Shown: positions 10,386 through 21,420 of the stretch, piece after piece
How the letters are laid out: each line of letters begins with the position of its first letter
Numbering within the stretch: the stretch's first letter is position 1
NCBI RefSeq assembly: GCF_030247185.1
Contig: NC_080571.1
Span: forward strand, 364,001 to 428,000
Origin: Malaya genurostris
Taxonomy: Eukaryota; Arthropoda; Insecta; Diptera; Culicidae
Direction of reading: 5' to 3'
DNA length: 64,000 nucleotides
Translations under genes and position numbers: made by a program
Notes under the pieces: model-generated
The model's input: the letters and a program-made list of their open reading frames with translations, nothing else
The model's database searches: none
What the model was told of the DNA's origin: nothing

Positions 10386-11420
10386 TCAACTCAAAGTTTG
10401 AGTAGATTTGGGGGGTAGCTTATAGAAGAGCTCGACAATGAGTGATTTCTCCTCAAAAAATAGGTAGAAATGGTTTTCCGTGCTGTCTTAGATCCAGCGA
10501 TGTCAGATCGACGGAAATCTCCGTCGATCTACGAATCCGAAGGTTTTCTACGGACTTACAAAATCTACGAAAATTTATTTTTTTATGCGGATATCTACGG
10601 AAACCAGTTTTGTCTGGCGAGCAAAAAAAAAAAAGGGTGAGAGCTTCCGAGCAATATGCCTATCTATATATATATAGATGACACTACACGGCACCGCAAA
10701 ACAACCTAATTTTAAATACATTCCACCCAATTCGAGGGCTCCGTTCAATCACCTAATTTTAGGTAAGGTAAGGCAGGGCTCTAGATAGTTTCCGTAATAT
10801 TATCATCACATTAGCGCTTATATCAAGTGATATGCGGATATAATTGATATACGATGATATCATGTTCCATATCACTTGATGTCCCGTACAATTTGATGTC
10901 AACGCATATCATCATTTCTGCATGATATCAGTAATATCATGAATGATATGAATAGTAATATCATGAATGATATTATGTCACAATGAGTGACAATAAACAA
11001 TCTTTATAATTTTTATTTTATCAACGAATATTGGTGTTCGGAGACCGAAAATGCGAAACTTTAATTATTGATTGAAATTTTAGATATAAAAGTAATGAAA
11101 CTTAATTATCAAACCATATCATATAATTCATATGTGAACACTTCGACGTGATATGCGTATCATCTCGGTACATGATTTGCAAAAAAAAATATTAAAGATG
11201 AGTTATATTTATTCTACAGTTGAGACGTATTGACTCAATTTCAAGTTTATACAATTAACTTAATTTTAGCTAATTGATGGGTGTTTATGCTTTTTGTATT
11301 TTGATAACAATGGAAGGAGCGAATTAATCTGTGTTTCATAGATTTTGAATTTTGTGGATAGATTTTAAAAATGAAACAAATTTTCACAGATATCTGAAAT
11401 CGATCTCAGCCCGAATGAAA
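10386..11420. other. Mosaic of MITE scraps; ATATCAT-rich palindromic stretch
   Basis: At 10495-10640 lies a hAT-like fragment (CAGCGATGTCAGATCGACGG, then repeated CTACGGA motifs). At 10820-11175 the sequence is dense in ATATCAT/ATGATAT words that can pair with each other. At 11317-11410 lies a reverse fragment of the AATCTGTG-rich MITE family. No gene is present. Confidence 0.45.
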
Positions 11421-11636
11421 TACATTGTAGAAAAACAATACGATTTGTTGTTACAAAAGCTTTGACCATTGAAAAATATTGAAAAATATATTGTTATACA
11501 CAATCAAATGTACATTTGAATTACTTTTTAGTAATGACACTTTTAATGATCGTGTATTATTATTAAATTGAAGTGTAATATACATATGAATCGATCATAA
11601 GAATTTTTATCAGTGTAGGTTCTTATCTGGACGGAG

Positions 11637-11690
11637 TTATCAAAAGCAGCCAATCAGGAACTGGAACATTCTGACTCATAAAATTGAAAT
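11637..11690 (+). promoter_or_regulatory. CCAAT-box-containing segment upstream of SDR gene, duplicated at 57532
   Basis: CTGGACGGAGTTATC is followed by CCAATCAG and TGGAACATT, about 60-115 nt before the start codon. The same three blocks in the same order recur at 57532-57590. CCAATCAG matches the classical CCAAT-box core, so a promoter role is plausible but inferred. Confidence 0.4.
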
Positions 11691-11750
11691 AAAACCAGTC
11701 CCCTGTTGTCAGGTCTTATCTTAGGTTCTGTTTGGTTACGTAATCCCGAA

Positions 11751-12518
11751 ATGAATTTCACCGGTAAAGTTGTCCTAATAACAGGAGCCAGCAGCGGAAT
11801 TGGAGCTGCTACTGCAGTCAAACTGTCACATTTGGGGGCCAGTTTAGCCCTAACGGGTCGTAAAGTAGACAATTTGACAAATGTCGCCAAGGAATGCACA
11901 TCTGGTTCAGTTCCACCGTTTATTGTTCCTGGTGATATCACCCAAGAGGCTGATACAGAAAGAATTCTAAAAGCGACTATTGAAAAATTTGGCCGACTGG
12001 ATGTGTTGGTGAACAACGCAGGAATCTTAGAAACGGGAACAATTGAAACTACCAGTTTGGAGCAATATGATCGTGTAATGAATACTAATATTCGATCCAT
12101 CTACCATCTGACGATGCTGGCAGTGCCACATCTGATTAAAACACAGGGGAATATTGTCAACGTTTCGAGTGTGAACGGAATTCGATCGTTTCCCGGTGTA
12201 TTGGCTTACAATATCTCGAAAACGGCAGTCGATCAGCTTACGCGGTGTGTGGCTCTCGAGCTGGCAGCTAAGAATGTTCGTGTTAACTGTGTTAATCCTG
12301 GTGTAACGGTAACAAATCTTCATAAACGTGGGGGTATGGATGAGGATACATATAAAAAGTTTTTGGAACACTCAAAGAATACTCATGCCATGGGCAGAGC
12401 AGGACAAGCTAACGAAGTTGCGGATGCTATCGTCTTTCTGGCCAGCGAATCATCTTCATTCATTACTGGAGCCAGCCTGCCAGTGGATGGGGGACGTCAT
12501 GCGATGTGCCCCAGATAA
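11751..12518 (+). CDS. Short-chain dehydrogenase/reductase (FabG-like), single exon
   Basis: It encodes 255 aa; the start is the ATG at 11751 (MNFTGKVVLITGASSGIG), and the upstream in-frame extension lacks an ATG. It is a classical SDR with a Rossmann fold: cofactor loop TGASSGIG at residues 11-18, GDIT at 61-64, NNAG at 88-91, an Asn in MNTN around 113, catalytic Ser140, Tyr153 and Lys157 (YNISK). The length is typical. Such enzymes reduce or oxidise carbonyl/hydroxyl substrates with NAD(P)H in the cytosol. The closest family I recognise is the Drosophila CG12171/CG31549 group, often named 3-oxoacyl-ACP reductase-like, and it shares the C-terminal GGRHAMCPR. The real substrate is unknown. 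The paralogue at 13170-13997 faces it tail to tail. No breaks are seen. Confidence 0.93.
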   Translation: MNFTGKVVLITGASSGIGAATAVKLSHLGASLALTGRKVDNLTNVAKECTSGSVPPFIVPGDITQEADTERILKATIEKFGRLDVLVNNAGILETGTIETTSLEQYDRVMNTNIRSIYHLTMLAVPHLIKTQGNIVNVSSVNGIRSFPGVLAYNISKTAVDQLTRCVALELAAKNVRVNCVNPGVTVTNLHKRGGMDEDTYKKFLEHSKNTHAMGRAGQANEVADAIVFLASESSSFITGASLPVDGGRHAMCPR

Positions 12519-12702
12519 TAATGATTACTAATGATCTAAACAGAAAACCTGGTAACTGTAAATATTCTAAACGGTCGTTTTCACAACTTTTTAGATACAT
12601 TTCATTGTTATAAATATGAAGATTATAAAAGTGTATCACAATGTTTTGTATTTAATCCTATATCACCGCAAAATTAGTGAATCGGGCCATTTTGTTTTAT
12701 TG

Positions 12703-12708
12703 AATAAA
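12703..12708 (+). terminator. Candidate polyadenylation signal of SDR gene
   Basis: AATAAA about 185 nt after the stop codon at 12518. Confidence 0.45.
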
Positions 12709-12712
12709 CTAA

Positions 12713-12952
12713 TCTCGTTTTTGTTTGAGAACACAAACTGACCCAAGGTTCAGGTTTCATCAAACCGATAGTTTTCACGAAACTGAACTGAATTCAATTA
12801 GCAACGGACCGTGGGCAAACCCGAATCAGTTTCGAAACTGACGAGATTTTCAGTTCAATGACGTTAAAAGTAAATTAGAAACTGGTTTCAAACAAATGGT
12901 ATGACGATTAGAGAGAAAACTGAGTTGGGTTTGGCATCAAGCGAAAACGACA
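12713..12952 (+). mobile_element. MITE, GCGAAAACGAC family, copy 1
   Basis: It is similar along its length to 28994-29220 (AAACTGACCCAA, GTTTCGAAACTGAC, GGTTTGGCATCAAGCGAAAA). Its ends are inverted (CTCGTTTTTG on the left, GCGAAAACGAC on the right). It occupies most of the spacer between the two SDR genes. The target duplication is unclear. Confidence 0.6.
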
Positions 12953-13169
12953 TAAAAGAGTGAATCATCAGTTTGGCCATATCCTTTTTGAAAACGTATT
13001 CAATATATTTATAAGGCACCGATTATTATACCGATTAACAATAAACATCAGACCAACTAATATTTTAACCATTTAATTCGCTTTCTCTGGTCAGATGGTT
13101 TGAAGCGGTTCCGGTATTTTGAATTGAAACCACCCAACTCATTCAAGGATTAATGTGGACCAGCACGTT

Positions 13170-13997
13170 CTACCTCGGACACATTGCGTGCCGCCCTCCA
13201 TCGACATTGAGTGTTACACCTGTAATAAAACTAGCTTCGTCTGATGCTAGAAAAGCAATTGTTGCTGCTACTTCCTCTGGCTCACCGGGTCGACCAAGAG
13301 CATGGGTTTGCTTACATTTTTCAAGGAATACCTCGTAAGCCTTTTCGTCCATACCACCCCGCTTATGAATATCGGTAACAATAACTCCTGCAAATAAAGC
13401 AAATGTTTGACTTTTGAAGATATTCTGTATAGATTTTTAATTACCTGGGTTGACTGCGTTCACCCTTACTTGTTTCGGTGCTAGTTCTAAGGCAGTACAA
13501 CGAGTAAACTGGTCAATTGCCGCTTTAGATACTCCATAAGCCAAGATCCCGGGGAAAGATCGGTTGCCTGCAACACTGCTAACATTCACTATATTACCTT
13601 TGCTTTCAATCAGAAGTGGTACTGCCAACATGGTCAAGTGATACACAGATCTTACATTAGTATTCATTATTTCATCATACTGCTCAAGACTTGTATTTTC
13701 GATCGATCCGGTACCAAGTATACCTGCGTTATTAATTAACACATCCAATCGTCCAAACTTGGAAACAATTTCTTCAATAACTCGTTTATTGTCTACCTCC
13801 TTTGTTACGTCCGCAACTAATAGCAGTGGTTTTTGCTTCGATATGGCTTCACATGCGGCTCCCACTTGGCATAAATTCTTTTCATTTCGACCAGTCAGTA
13901 TCAATGTTGCACCTAAACGTGCTAAATATTTAGCTGTTCCTTCGCCGATACCAGACGAGGCTCCTGTTATGAGTATAACCTTTTCCTTAAAGTTCAT
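13170..13997 (-). CDS. Short-chain dehydrogenase/reductase (FabG-like), 2 exons
   Basis: Exons 13997-13445 and 13387-13170 are joined across a 57-nt GT/AG intron, giving 256 aa. The splice restores NPGVIVTDIHKRGGMDE, matching the paralogue's NPGVTVTNLHKRGGMDE. The ATG at 13997 aligns with the start of the neighbour. It is a classical SDR: TGASSGIG near 11-18, NNAG, SLEQYDEIMNTN, VSS, YGVSK (Tyr/Lys pair) and the same GGRHAMCPR end. Its role is presumably NAD(P)H-dependent carbonyl reduction in the cytosol, substrate unknown. The two genes clearly arose by duplication, followed by intron gain or loss and inversion. Its 5' flank is short, because a hAT-like fragment starts 44 nt upstream and the 3' end of a 7-kb LINE lies about 300 bp upstream. 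Confidence 0.93.
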
Positions 13998-14040
13998 TGT
14001 ACAACGCAATAGCTATGATCTAGGACAGGCCGTGACAATA

Positions 14041-14240
14041 GTCAATACACTTCCGAGCAGCGTTGCCAGGTTGCCAGATTTGTCTGGCAAATGCCAGATA
14101 TTTCTCGTTTCGACAGACACTCAAACTAACCAGATCTTTTGCCAGATTTTCAAAATTTTCCAAGATTTTCAAAATTTTCCTAGATTTTGTCAGATCTTGC
14201 TAGATCTTTACGGTTTTGCCATCTTTACGATAGGTGGGAG
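14041..14240. mobile_element. hAT-like MITE fragment in SDR gene 5' flank
   Basis: It starts GTTGCCAGGTTGCCAGATTT and contains repeated CCAGATTTTCAAAATTTTCC-like words, in the style of the other CAGNGNTGCCA-ended MITEs here. The far end is not identified. Confidence 0.45.
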
Positions 14241-14335
14241 ACCGTTTCTTTTGCTCATTGAAAATGAAGCCAGCAAAAATTTCCTTGTATATAGTAAGTT
14301 TAAGTTTTATAAATTTTATTTATACCCGGTTTTAA

Positions 14336-16200
14336 CCTAATTATGGTCTTATCGCCGGGTGTATCAGTGGGGGGGGGGGGATTTTTGGGTGGGGCGGGTT
14401 TTTTTTTGGGTTGAGTGGTTGGGGGGGGGGGGGGGTATTTTTACATTTCATAACGTATATATTTTGTATATATTTCTTAAAGACTAGAATGAGAGAGAGT
14501 GGGGGGGGGGTAAGAGACTTTACATTTTGTGTTTTGGAGGTTTATGTTGTATCGAGGAAAGAGACGGGGGGGACAAGATGTGTGGCTTTATTGTTATCTG
14601 GTTATGTCTGATAGGGTGGGGCAAGTGGGGGGTGAGAGAGATAGAGACGGGTGGGGGGTGGTGGGAGGTTTACAGCTATGGTTCATAATGTTTTGGTTTT
14701 TGTGTTGTATCGTGAAGAGAGACGGGGGGAAAGATATATGGCTTTATTGTTGAACAGATTGTGGCTGAGAGGGGTGAGCAAGGGGGTGAGAGAGAGATAG
14801 AGACGGGTGGGGGTGGTGGGAGGCTTAAAGCTATAGTTTGTAATGCTGGTCCAAAGGTTGTAGTTCCGATCCGCTTGACATCCTTCTTGGTGAGTGGACG
14901 GGCCTGGGGTGGTTCCGACGGTGAGCTGGATTACTTCGGTGTGTGGGGGCGTTTTGTTGTTCTTCGGCTGCGGTGAACATCCCCGGGGGCGAACCCCGGC
15001 GGATGGCCGCTTGTTGGGGGTTGTAGTGAAGGGCTAGTGCTGGTCGTCGGTGTTCTGCGTTGACTTCGGCCGCGGTGAACATCCCCGGGTACGCTTGCTG
15101 ATGGTATTTGGTGGGTAGGGTTTCTTGTGGGTGTCGATGTGTTTCTGGCTGTCGAATCACTGTCGCCGTTGTGGGTTCCTGGCTGTGCAGCAGGTTGCGG
15201 GTTCCGGTGACGTCGCCCTCGGTCGCCGCTCGTCTCCGGTCCCTCCGGCCGTTCCTGGGTTTCGGTAGGCCGTTTCTGCTTAAACAATGCCGGGAAAGAT
15301 CGTGGTAAAACTATCCGGGGGCAAGCCCCCGGCAGATGGCCCACAGGTTGAGTGCAGCGGTTGTTTGTACCGAGAATGAAAAGAAGGGTGGGTTTAGAGG
15401 CTAAGTCGGTTGAGGAATAGAGTAATGGGTGGTTGGTTTTGGGGTTATTGTTGGTGGTGGGGGGCGATTGGGCGGAGAAGATATGGGCTGTTAGTGGTAA
15501 TCAAGGCTGTTGGAGTTGTTTTGCAAGTGGTGGAGGAGAAGACTGGGTTGGTGGGGCAGACGATCAGCAGAGGAGATGGGGGTTTAGATCAGTGGGGGTG
15601 AGACTCGTGCAAGTGGCTATTGCGGGGCTATTGTTGGTGGTGGGGGGCGATTCGGCGGAGAAGACATGGACTGTTAGTTGTTATCAAAGCTGTTGGGGTT
15701 GATCTGCAGGTGGTGGAAGAGAAGACTGGGTTAGAACTGGTGGGGTAGATGATCGGCAGAGAAGATGAGATTTAGACCGGAAGGGGTGAGACATAGACAG
15801 GTGGCTATTGCGGGGCTATTGGGCGATTTGGCAGATTTGGCAGAATAGACATGGGCTGTTAGTGGTAAACGAGGCTGTTGGGTTTGATTTTCAAGAGGTG
15901 GAGAAGAAGACTGGGTTGGATCTGGTGGGGCAGGCGGTCGGCAGAGGAGATGAGGTGTAGACCAGTGGAGGCGAGACTTATGCAGGTGGCTATTGCGGGG
16001 CTATTGTTGGTGGTGGGGGGCGATTTGGCGGAGAAGACATGGGCTGTTAGTTGTTATCGGGGCTGTTGGGGTTGATCCGCAGGTGGTGGGAGAGAAGACT
16101 GGGTTAGAGTTGGTGGGACAGACGATCAGCAGAAGACGTGAGATTTAGACCGGTTGGTTTGGAGGACTGTTGGGAGTGGAGTGGGGCCGGGGTTGTTAAC
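14336..16200 (-). repeat. LINE 3' UTR: G-rich (+ strand) region with tandem repeats
   Basis: On the plus strand there are runs of 10 or more G (about 14368-14380, 14420-14436, 14502-14511). Two copies of a unit of about 157 bp lie at 14540-14830 (GTTGTATCG...GAGAGACGGGGGG). Four copies of a unit of about 186 bp lie at 15440-16160 (core CTATTGTTGGTGGTGGGGGG), the third internally deleted. Between them, at 14980, 15080 and 15315, a hairpin-like CCGGGGGC/GCCCCCGG motif recurs. None of it reads as protein on either strand beyond chance. Confidence 0.75.
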
Positions 16201-18830
16201 TTTGGTGGACAGTGGTCAAGACTCTGTGTGGGATTGATTTTGGGGTGAATGGTCAAGATGTTGGGGGGTTTTAGATGCTGTCAAAGAGCCTGGCATCTTT
16301 AAGGAAGCAGAGTAGCTTTGTTTCGGCTCGTTTGACAGCGAGTTACGTAGGGAAAGGCCCATATCGTAATGCTCGCGTAGGTTGTCGAACTCGGGGCAAT
16401 TTACGATGATGTGTTCGACGGTGAGCCTTTCCCTACAGGTGTTACAGGTGGGAGGGGCGCCGAGAGATGCAGTGTTCGTGCGTGAGTCTCGTGTGGCCCG
16501 TTCTTAACCTGGACAGTGCCCGCTGTTCTCTGCGGTCCGGACGGTCAGACCATTTGGTCAGATCGCCCTTGATCTTGGGCAGAACCCCCGTTGCGGCCCT
16601 CCAGTGCCGCGTGAAGTGCTCGACGAGTTTAACCCGGAACTGTGTTATGACGTCGGCAGCTGGAGTTAGATGGGCAAATCTTGTGGAGTTCCTGTCCATG
16701 GCCGCAAGAAGGTCTGCCTCTTCGTTGCCCGGGGTCCCGCTATGCCCAGGAACCCAGCATATTGTGATTTTATCACCACAATATGCTTCGATTGCCTGGA
16801 CAAAGGGGTGTCTGGATTTTCCGGACTCCAAAGCGGTAATAACCGCTAAGGAATCCGAGAAGATCACAGCCTCGGATCCCGGGGGGATCTTTTCGATACA
16901 TGCGAATATCGCAGCGGCTTCCGCAGAGAACACGGAGCACTGTGGGGGTAGACTACGGAAGATGGAGACGTTTGGACCCCACACTCCAATTCCCGTTCCT
17001 TGGTCAGTTCGTGATCCGTCGGTGTAGTAGGCTGGAATATTATTAAATCTGTCCGAAATTAGCTGAAGGAAATTACTTTTGGCAGCTGCTGGAAGAGGTT
17101 TGGCTCCGGTGGTTTGTGCCAGTGAAGTTTCGAGTTTGGGGAGATTTTCCTGGTACCAGGGTTTCTTCCAAACTCGATGTAGGCGAGCCAGTTTCGGGAG
17201 GTTTTTGCTTGTGAAACTTTTGTGCAACTGTTTGGCTATTTGTAATAGTAGGCAATTTCCTTCGGCTGTTCTCTTCAAATAACCCAGGGATCGACGGAGT
17301 ATGATCCAGGCTGAAAACCAGCGGAATGCGAGGAGTCCCGATTCAACGCAGGCTGCCACGGCTGGGGTACTTGGGAGAAGGTTGGAGGCGTTCCTAACTG
17401 ATCGGTTGTAAGTGGGGGCAAGAACCTTTATCAGGTTGTCCCGACTCACAGCCGTTGCCTCGATCCCGTAGAAGATGCGACTCCATATCAGTGCTTGAGC
17501 GATGTTAATCGCTTTATGGCGATTCCATTGAGGATGCCCTGAACTGATAGTCCGTATCAGCCTGAGTCGGGATTCGCAATCCTTTTTGACTTGGCTGAAG
17601 TGATTTGTGAAACTCAGGGTTCGGTCGAAGATAACGCCGAGTATTCTGGGGAATTTCACAAACGGAACTTGAACAGTTCCTACAGACCGGAGATTCGCTA
17701 TTGAAATAAGAAGTCCTACAGAAATGCGAGAGAGTACATTTCTCAGGGGCGATGTTGAAGCCCACGCTATCCGCCCATTTGCGGATAGCGTTCGCCGCCT
17801 GTTGGGTAGTTCTTCGGATTATTTTCCTCGATTTTCCGGTTACGATGATGACAATATCATCTGCGTATACGAAAATACGCACGTTTTTGGGGAGAAATTT
17901 AAAGACGGAGTTCATTCCCACTACAAATAAGGTTACGGCAAGTACCGAACCTTGGGGGACGCCGTTTTTTTCTGCGAATGGTCGGGAGAGGGATCCGCCT
18001 ATGCAGACTTGGAAGTTTCTTTGGTTTAGGAAGTCTACCAAAAAGGCACCCATTCGCCCGTTGATGCCCCAGTCAACCAGTTGTTGAAGGACCCCTTCCC
18101 GGTTGACTGTGTTGTACGCTTTTGCTATGTCTATGCATAGCGCATCAACGTGTAGCCCTTCATTGATTGCGCTGTGGATTGTATCGCACAGTGCCGTCAA
18201 GTGAGCTCCTGTTCCTTACCCCTTGGCGAAAGCCGAATTGCCTATGATCTAGTAAACAGCGCTCTTCAAGAAGGGTGACGAGACGTCTGTTTACCAGTCT
18301 CTCTAGGATTTTTCCCGTGCACGAGAGAAGGCTTATAGGTCTGAAGTTTAGGGCAGTAAAGGAGCCCGTGCGACCTTTGGGGATTGGAACTATGTGGGCG
18401 GTTTTCCAGCTTACTGGAATCGCCCCAGAAGACCATATTTCATTGAAAAGGTGCAGGAGTGCTGAACGGCCTGCGGGCGGAAGATGCCGGAGCATATCAT
18501 AATTGATATTGTCCGGGCCCGTAGATTTACCTTTTGCGGAGTTGAGTGAGAAGTTCAACTCCTCCGCGGAAAAAGGTCTATTGTATATTTCGGATTATCC
18601 GAGTGGAAAGGACACTGGGGGGCGTTGAGCTTTCCGAAGTAGGTTGAGGAAGGCTTCGGGTAACGCCGTGTCTGCCGACAGGGACTCAAAATATTTTCCT
18701 AAGTGGTTGGCAATTTCGGTCGGGTCGGAAGAGTACCGACCGTTTATATCGAGGGTGAATCCTTTAATTCTGCGCTTTCCCCGTAGCGCATTGACTCTCC
18801 TCCGAAGTTCTTGGTGAGTTGACGTTGCTA
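16201..18830 (-). pseudogene. LINE ORF2: reverse transcriptase plus RNase H, frameshifted
   Basis: Reading down the minus strand, from 18830 come NALRGKRRIKGFTLDINGRY and then SAKGKSTGPDNINYDMLRHLP and FRPISLLSCTGKILERLVNR. After a shift near 18200 come motif A (CIDIAKAYNTVNREGV), GVPQGSVLAVTLF and an intact FVYADDIVII. After another shift near 17660 comes LGVIFDRTLSF. RNase H follows with all acidic positions: YYTDGSRTD, FSAEAAAI, IFSDSLAV and WVPGHSGTPGNEEADLL. The C-terminal cysteine motif TCNTCRERLTVEHIIVNCPEF is in a third frame around 16440-16380. Catalytic residues are thus preserved while the frame is broken at least three times, consistent with a fairly young dead copy. Confidence 0.9.
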
Positions 18831-18889
18831 ATCATTTGGGGGATGGAGTAGGGGTCTCGTGGGGGCGTTTTGGAGGACCAAGTGGGGTT

Positions 18890-20638
18890 GTGCGGCCCGC
18901 CGGGTGAGACCAGGGCGGGATGATACGCACGCGCATCGTTAGAACTAGGTGTCATTGAGGCGTGCCTGAGGCTGGTGTAGGTGGGGGACGTAAGACAGAG
19001 TTTCTTGAGAAATGGGAGTTGGGGAGACAGAGGTCGGGGGCAACGCGGGAGGTTCCCGCGCTGGACTCTCGTCCTCCTGTCCGCTGTTTGCCTTTGTTTG
19101 ACTGGTGAAGAGGATGTTGGGTGTGAGTGTTGTCCCCAAATGGGGGGGATTCATACAGAGTCCTGGCTGTCCATAGCTATGTGGCGTTCGGGGGAAGGTT
19201 CGGTGCTGGAGATGGATACTGTGTCGAGTGACATTGAGGAGGACCGGGATGAAGATGGAGGGTTATTGGCCTGTTATTCTTGGGTTGGATTTTTGGGGGA
19301 GGTCCGGCCTTTCCCCTTGCCCTGCTCGCTACCAGTTTTGGTGGCCGTTGGGTTTCCTGTGCGCTTGGACGTCTTGTTCGCCTTGTCCTTCCTTGAGCGT
19401 TCCGTATCCTTGGGTGTTTTATCTGCTGTTTCAGTCGGCAAGGCCTGCACCTTGGCGGGGGTTGGCCCGTCGCTGATGACGCGTTTGAGCGGGGTCTTGG
19501 TTCTGGGTCGTTCCTGGGTTCTCTCTGCCCCCTGTAGCACCTGGGTTTGCTCTCTCATCTTGGAGATCTCCTGAAGAGCGCTGGCGAGGGCCGTCCTGAG
19601 CTGGTCAATCTCCTTCGGTTCGTCCTTCTTGGGGTTTTGGATTCCGGTGTCAATATTTCTGCCCGATGCAGCTTTCTCAGCGCGTAGGGCTTTTATTTCC
19701 TCTCGGACGAGGGCTATAGTCCGGTCTTTTTCGAACTGTCTTCAGCCAAACGGCCTTTTAATTTAGAAGAGAAGGAGGTGCTGGGGGTGTTGGCCTTTAC
19801 TAACTTGCGGGCTTCCGGGAAAGATATCCCTCTGTCGACCTTAAGTTTTACGATCGCTCTCTTCTTTATAGTGGTCGCAGTTACGGTCGCGTGCGGAGTG
19901 ACTTCCGCCGCAATTGACACATCTCGGGGGGTTGGGGCATTGTATGCCCTCGGCCAGCTCGTGTTGCGTGCTACAGTGGAGGCAGATCTTTGCATTCGGA
20001 CAGAATTTGCTTCCGTGTCCAAATTTCCCACACTGGTAGCAGAGCATGGGCAGGGGGTAGTACGGCTCTACCACCGTATGGATCAAGCCAATGTAAACAT
20101 GTTGTGGTCTAACGGAGCCGGAGAAGGAAAGGACCAGTAGTGGGGTGTTAGAAACTACTCCGTCCTTTCGGCTGGTGATACGCCGTACGGCGCACACGCC
20201 CTGGGGTTGGAGTAGGTTCAAGAGGGTTTCAGTGTCCCAGTTTTTGGTATCTGGGTCAAAAATCTTCTCTTGAACTTGGTTGAGGGTGGGATGGGGGATG
20301 ATTTCAACTTTCTGCCCGTTGATGAGTTCCTTGACTCCGAGGAGTGCGCGGTACGCCGCACGAGAGGTCGTTCGGAGTATGTACCGCGCTCCTCTTGCCT
20401 CTTTAGAGGCGGAAACGATCTTTTGAGGATCCTTTCCGACCACTCTTTCAATACTTTTCAGTATGAGGAAGGGGTCTGCGGGGAGGCGGATGTCGGTTGC
20501 GCCCTCCTCTCCAACGGCACGCAATAGCAGCGTTTGGCGGTCAATCTCTCCTCCCGTCTGCATATACGGTGGGAGAGAGCTGCTGGGCGGGGGGTCAAGA
20601 TTAGAAGGGCCCCCCCAGGGGGGGTCTGGCCTTGTCAT
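18890..20638 (-). pseudogene. LINE ORF1 (gag-like nucleic-acid-binding protein), frameshifted
   Basis: ORF1 starts at MTRPDPPWGG (20638). A domain of about 160 residues (ILKSIERVVGKDP through QGVCAVRRITSRKDGV) precedes three CCHC-type knuckles: CYQCGKFGHGSKFC, CLHCSTQHELAEGIQC and CVNCGGSHSARDRNC. These bind the element RNA. A frameshift near 19850 moves the reading to KVDRGISFPEARKLVKAN. The tail continues through a likely coiled coil (TIALVREEIKALRAEKAA, about 19700) and a Lys/Pro-rich end. The knuckle order is typical of I-clade ORF1. Confidence 0.85.
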
Positions 20639-21420
20639 GGTTCGGTCGGTAGAGGGTGAGGGTGGAAGGGTGTGTTATGGTTGGCTATTGGAAAAATAAG
20701 CGATATATGTGATAAAAAGAGAAGGAAGACTTACCCCAGAATCCGAAAATTCCCGGCAAATAGCTCAGCAGATGCCGAAACTGGTTCGGCCGGTGGGCGG
20801 GACGATTGGCGACGACGGGGGCGACGTGTCTTCGGCGGGTGATGATGCTGGTACCACTACTACACACTACGACCGTATCCACAGTGGTCGGGAGAATAAC
20901 AAATCCACTGGCACAAATACCACCGTCACAACCTATCCACAGTGGTTGGGTGAGGTGGTTCACTATCTGACTTTTCAGCAACACTAACACTTTACTAGCA
21001 CTACGTATGGCGTCCTTCGCCGAGTTTCGATGGCGTCCAAAGCACGTGGTGATGTCAACTGGATGCAGCGATGGATTCCATTGCCGGGAGGCAGAGACCG
21101 AGCATCTGGTGATATTTTCACTGCCGGATGGCAGAGGTCGAGCCCGGTACAACAATGGCTGCCCGGGCGCGTGGTTTCACAGTTACCTTTGTAACTTTGA
21201 GTTCACTTTTTTCACTGTTTCACTTGTCGGATCACGCGAAAAAAGAGTTTATTTTGCTCACGGCGAGTGAGCGAACAGAATAGCGAAAAAACCACGACTG
21301 GAAAACCGAAAAGAAAATTTCCTATTCGCGGAAAAACACTGTAATATTTGCACGAAGCGGAGCGATACAAAAAGTCGACCGATTCGAACGAGTGTTCGTA
21401 CAGAACTGTTGTATATAGTA

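Larger units (their letters stand above)
14296..21405 (-). mobile_element. I-clade LINE, about 7 kb, lacking the endonuclease domain
   Basis: On the minus strand it runs 5' UTR (about 21405-20640), ORF1 gag with CCHC knuckles, RT, RNase H, a long C-rich 3' UTR and a 3' tail reading AGGTTAAAACCGGGTATAAA. The endonuclease that should open ORF2 is absent: ORF1 tail sequence runs almost directly into the RT upstream region near 18830. Frameshifts occur in every domain. The 3' tail matches a fragment at 38640-38740. The 5' boundary is an estimate. Confidence 0.85.

Noticed and set aside
11654..12371. Minus-strand frames over the plus-strand SDR gene
   Set aside because: They are antisense shadows of a well-supported gene.
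14411..16075. Several plus-strand Gly/Trp-rich frames
   Set aside because: They are shadows of the G-rich tandem repeats in the 3' UTR of a minus-strand LINE.
16467..20699. Plus-strand frames across the LINE (for example 16467, 18981, 20463)
   Set aside because: They are antisense to the RT, RNase H and gag frames, which carry all the recognised motifs.
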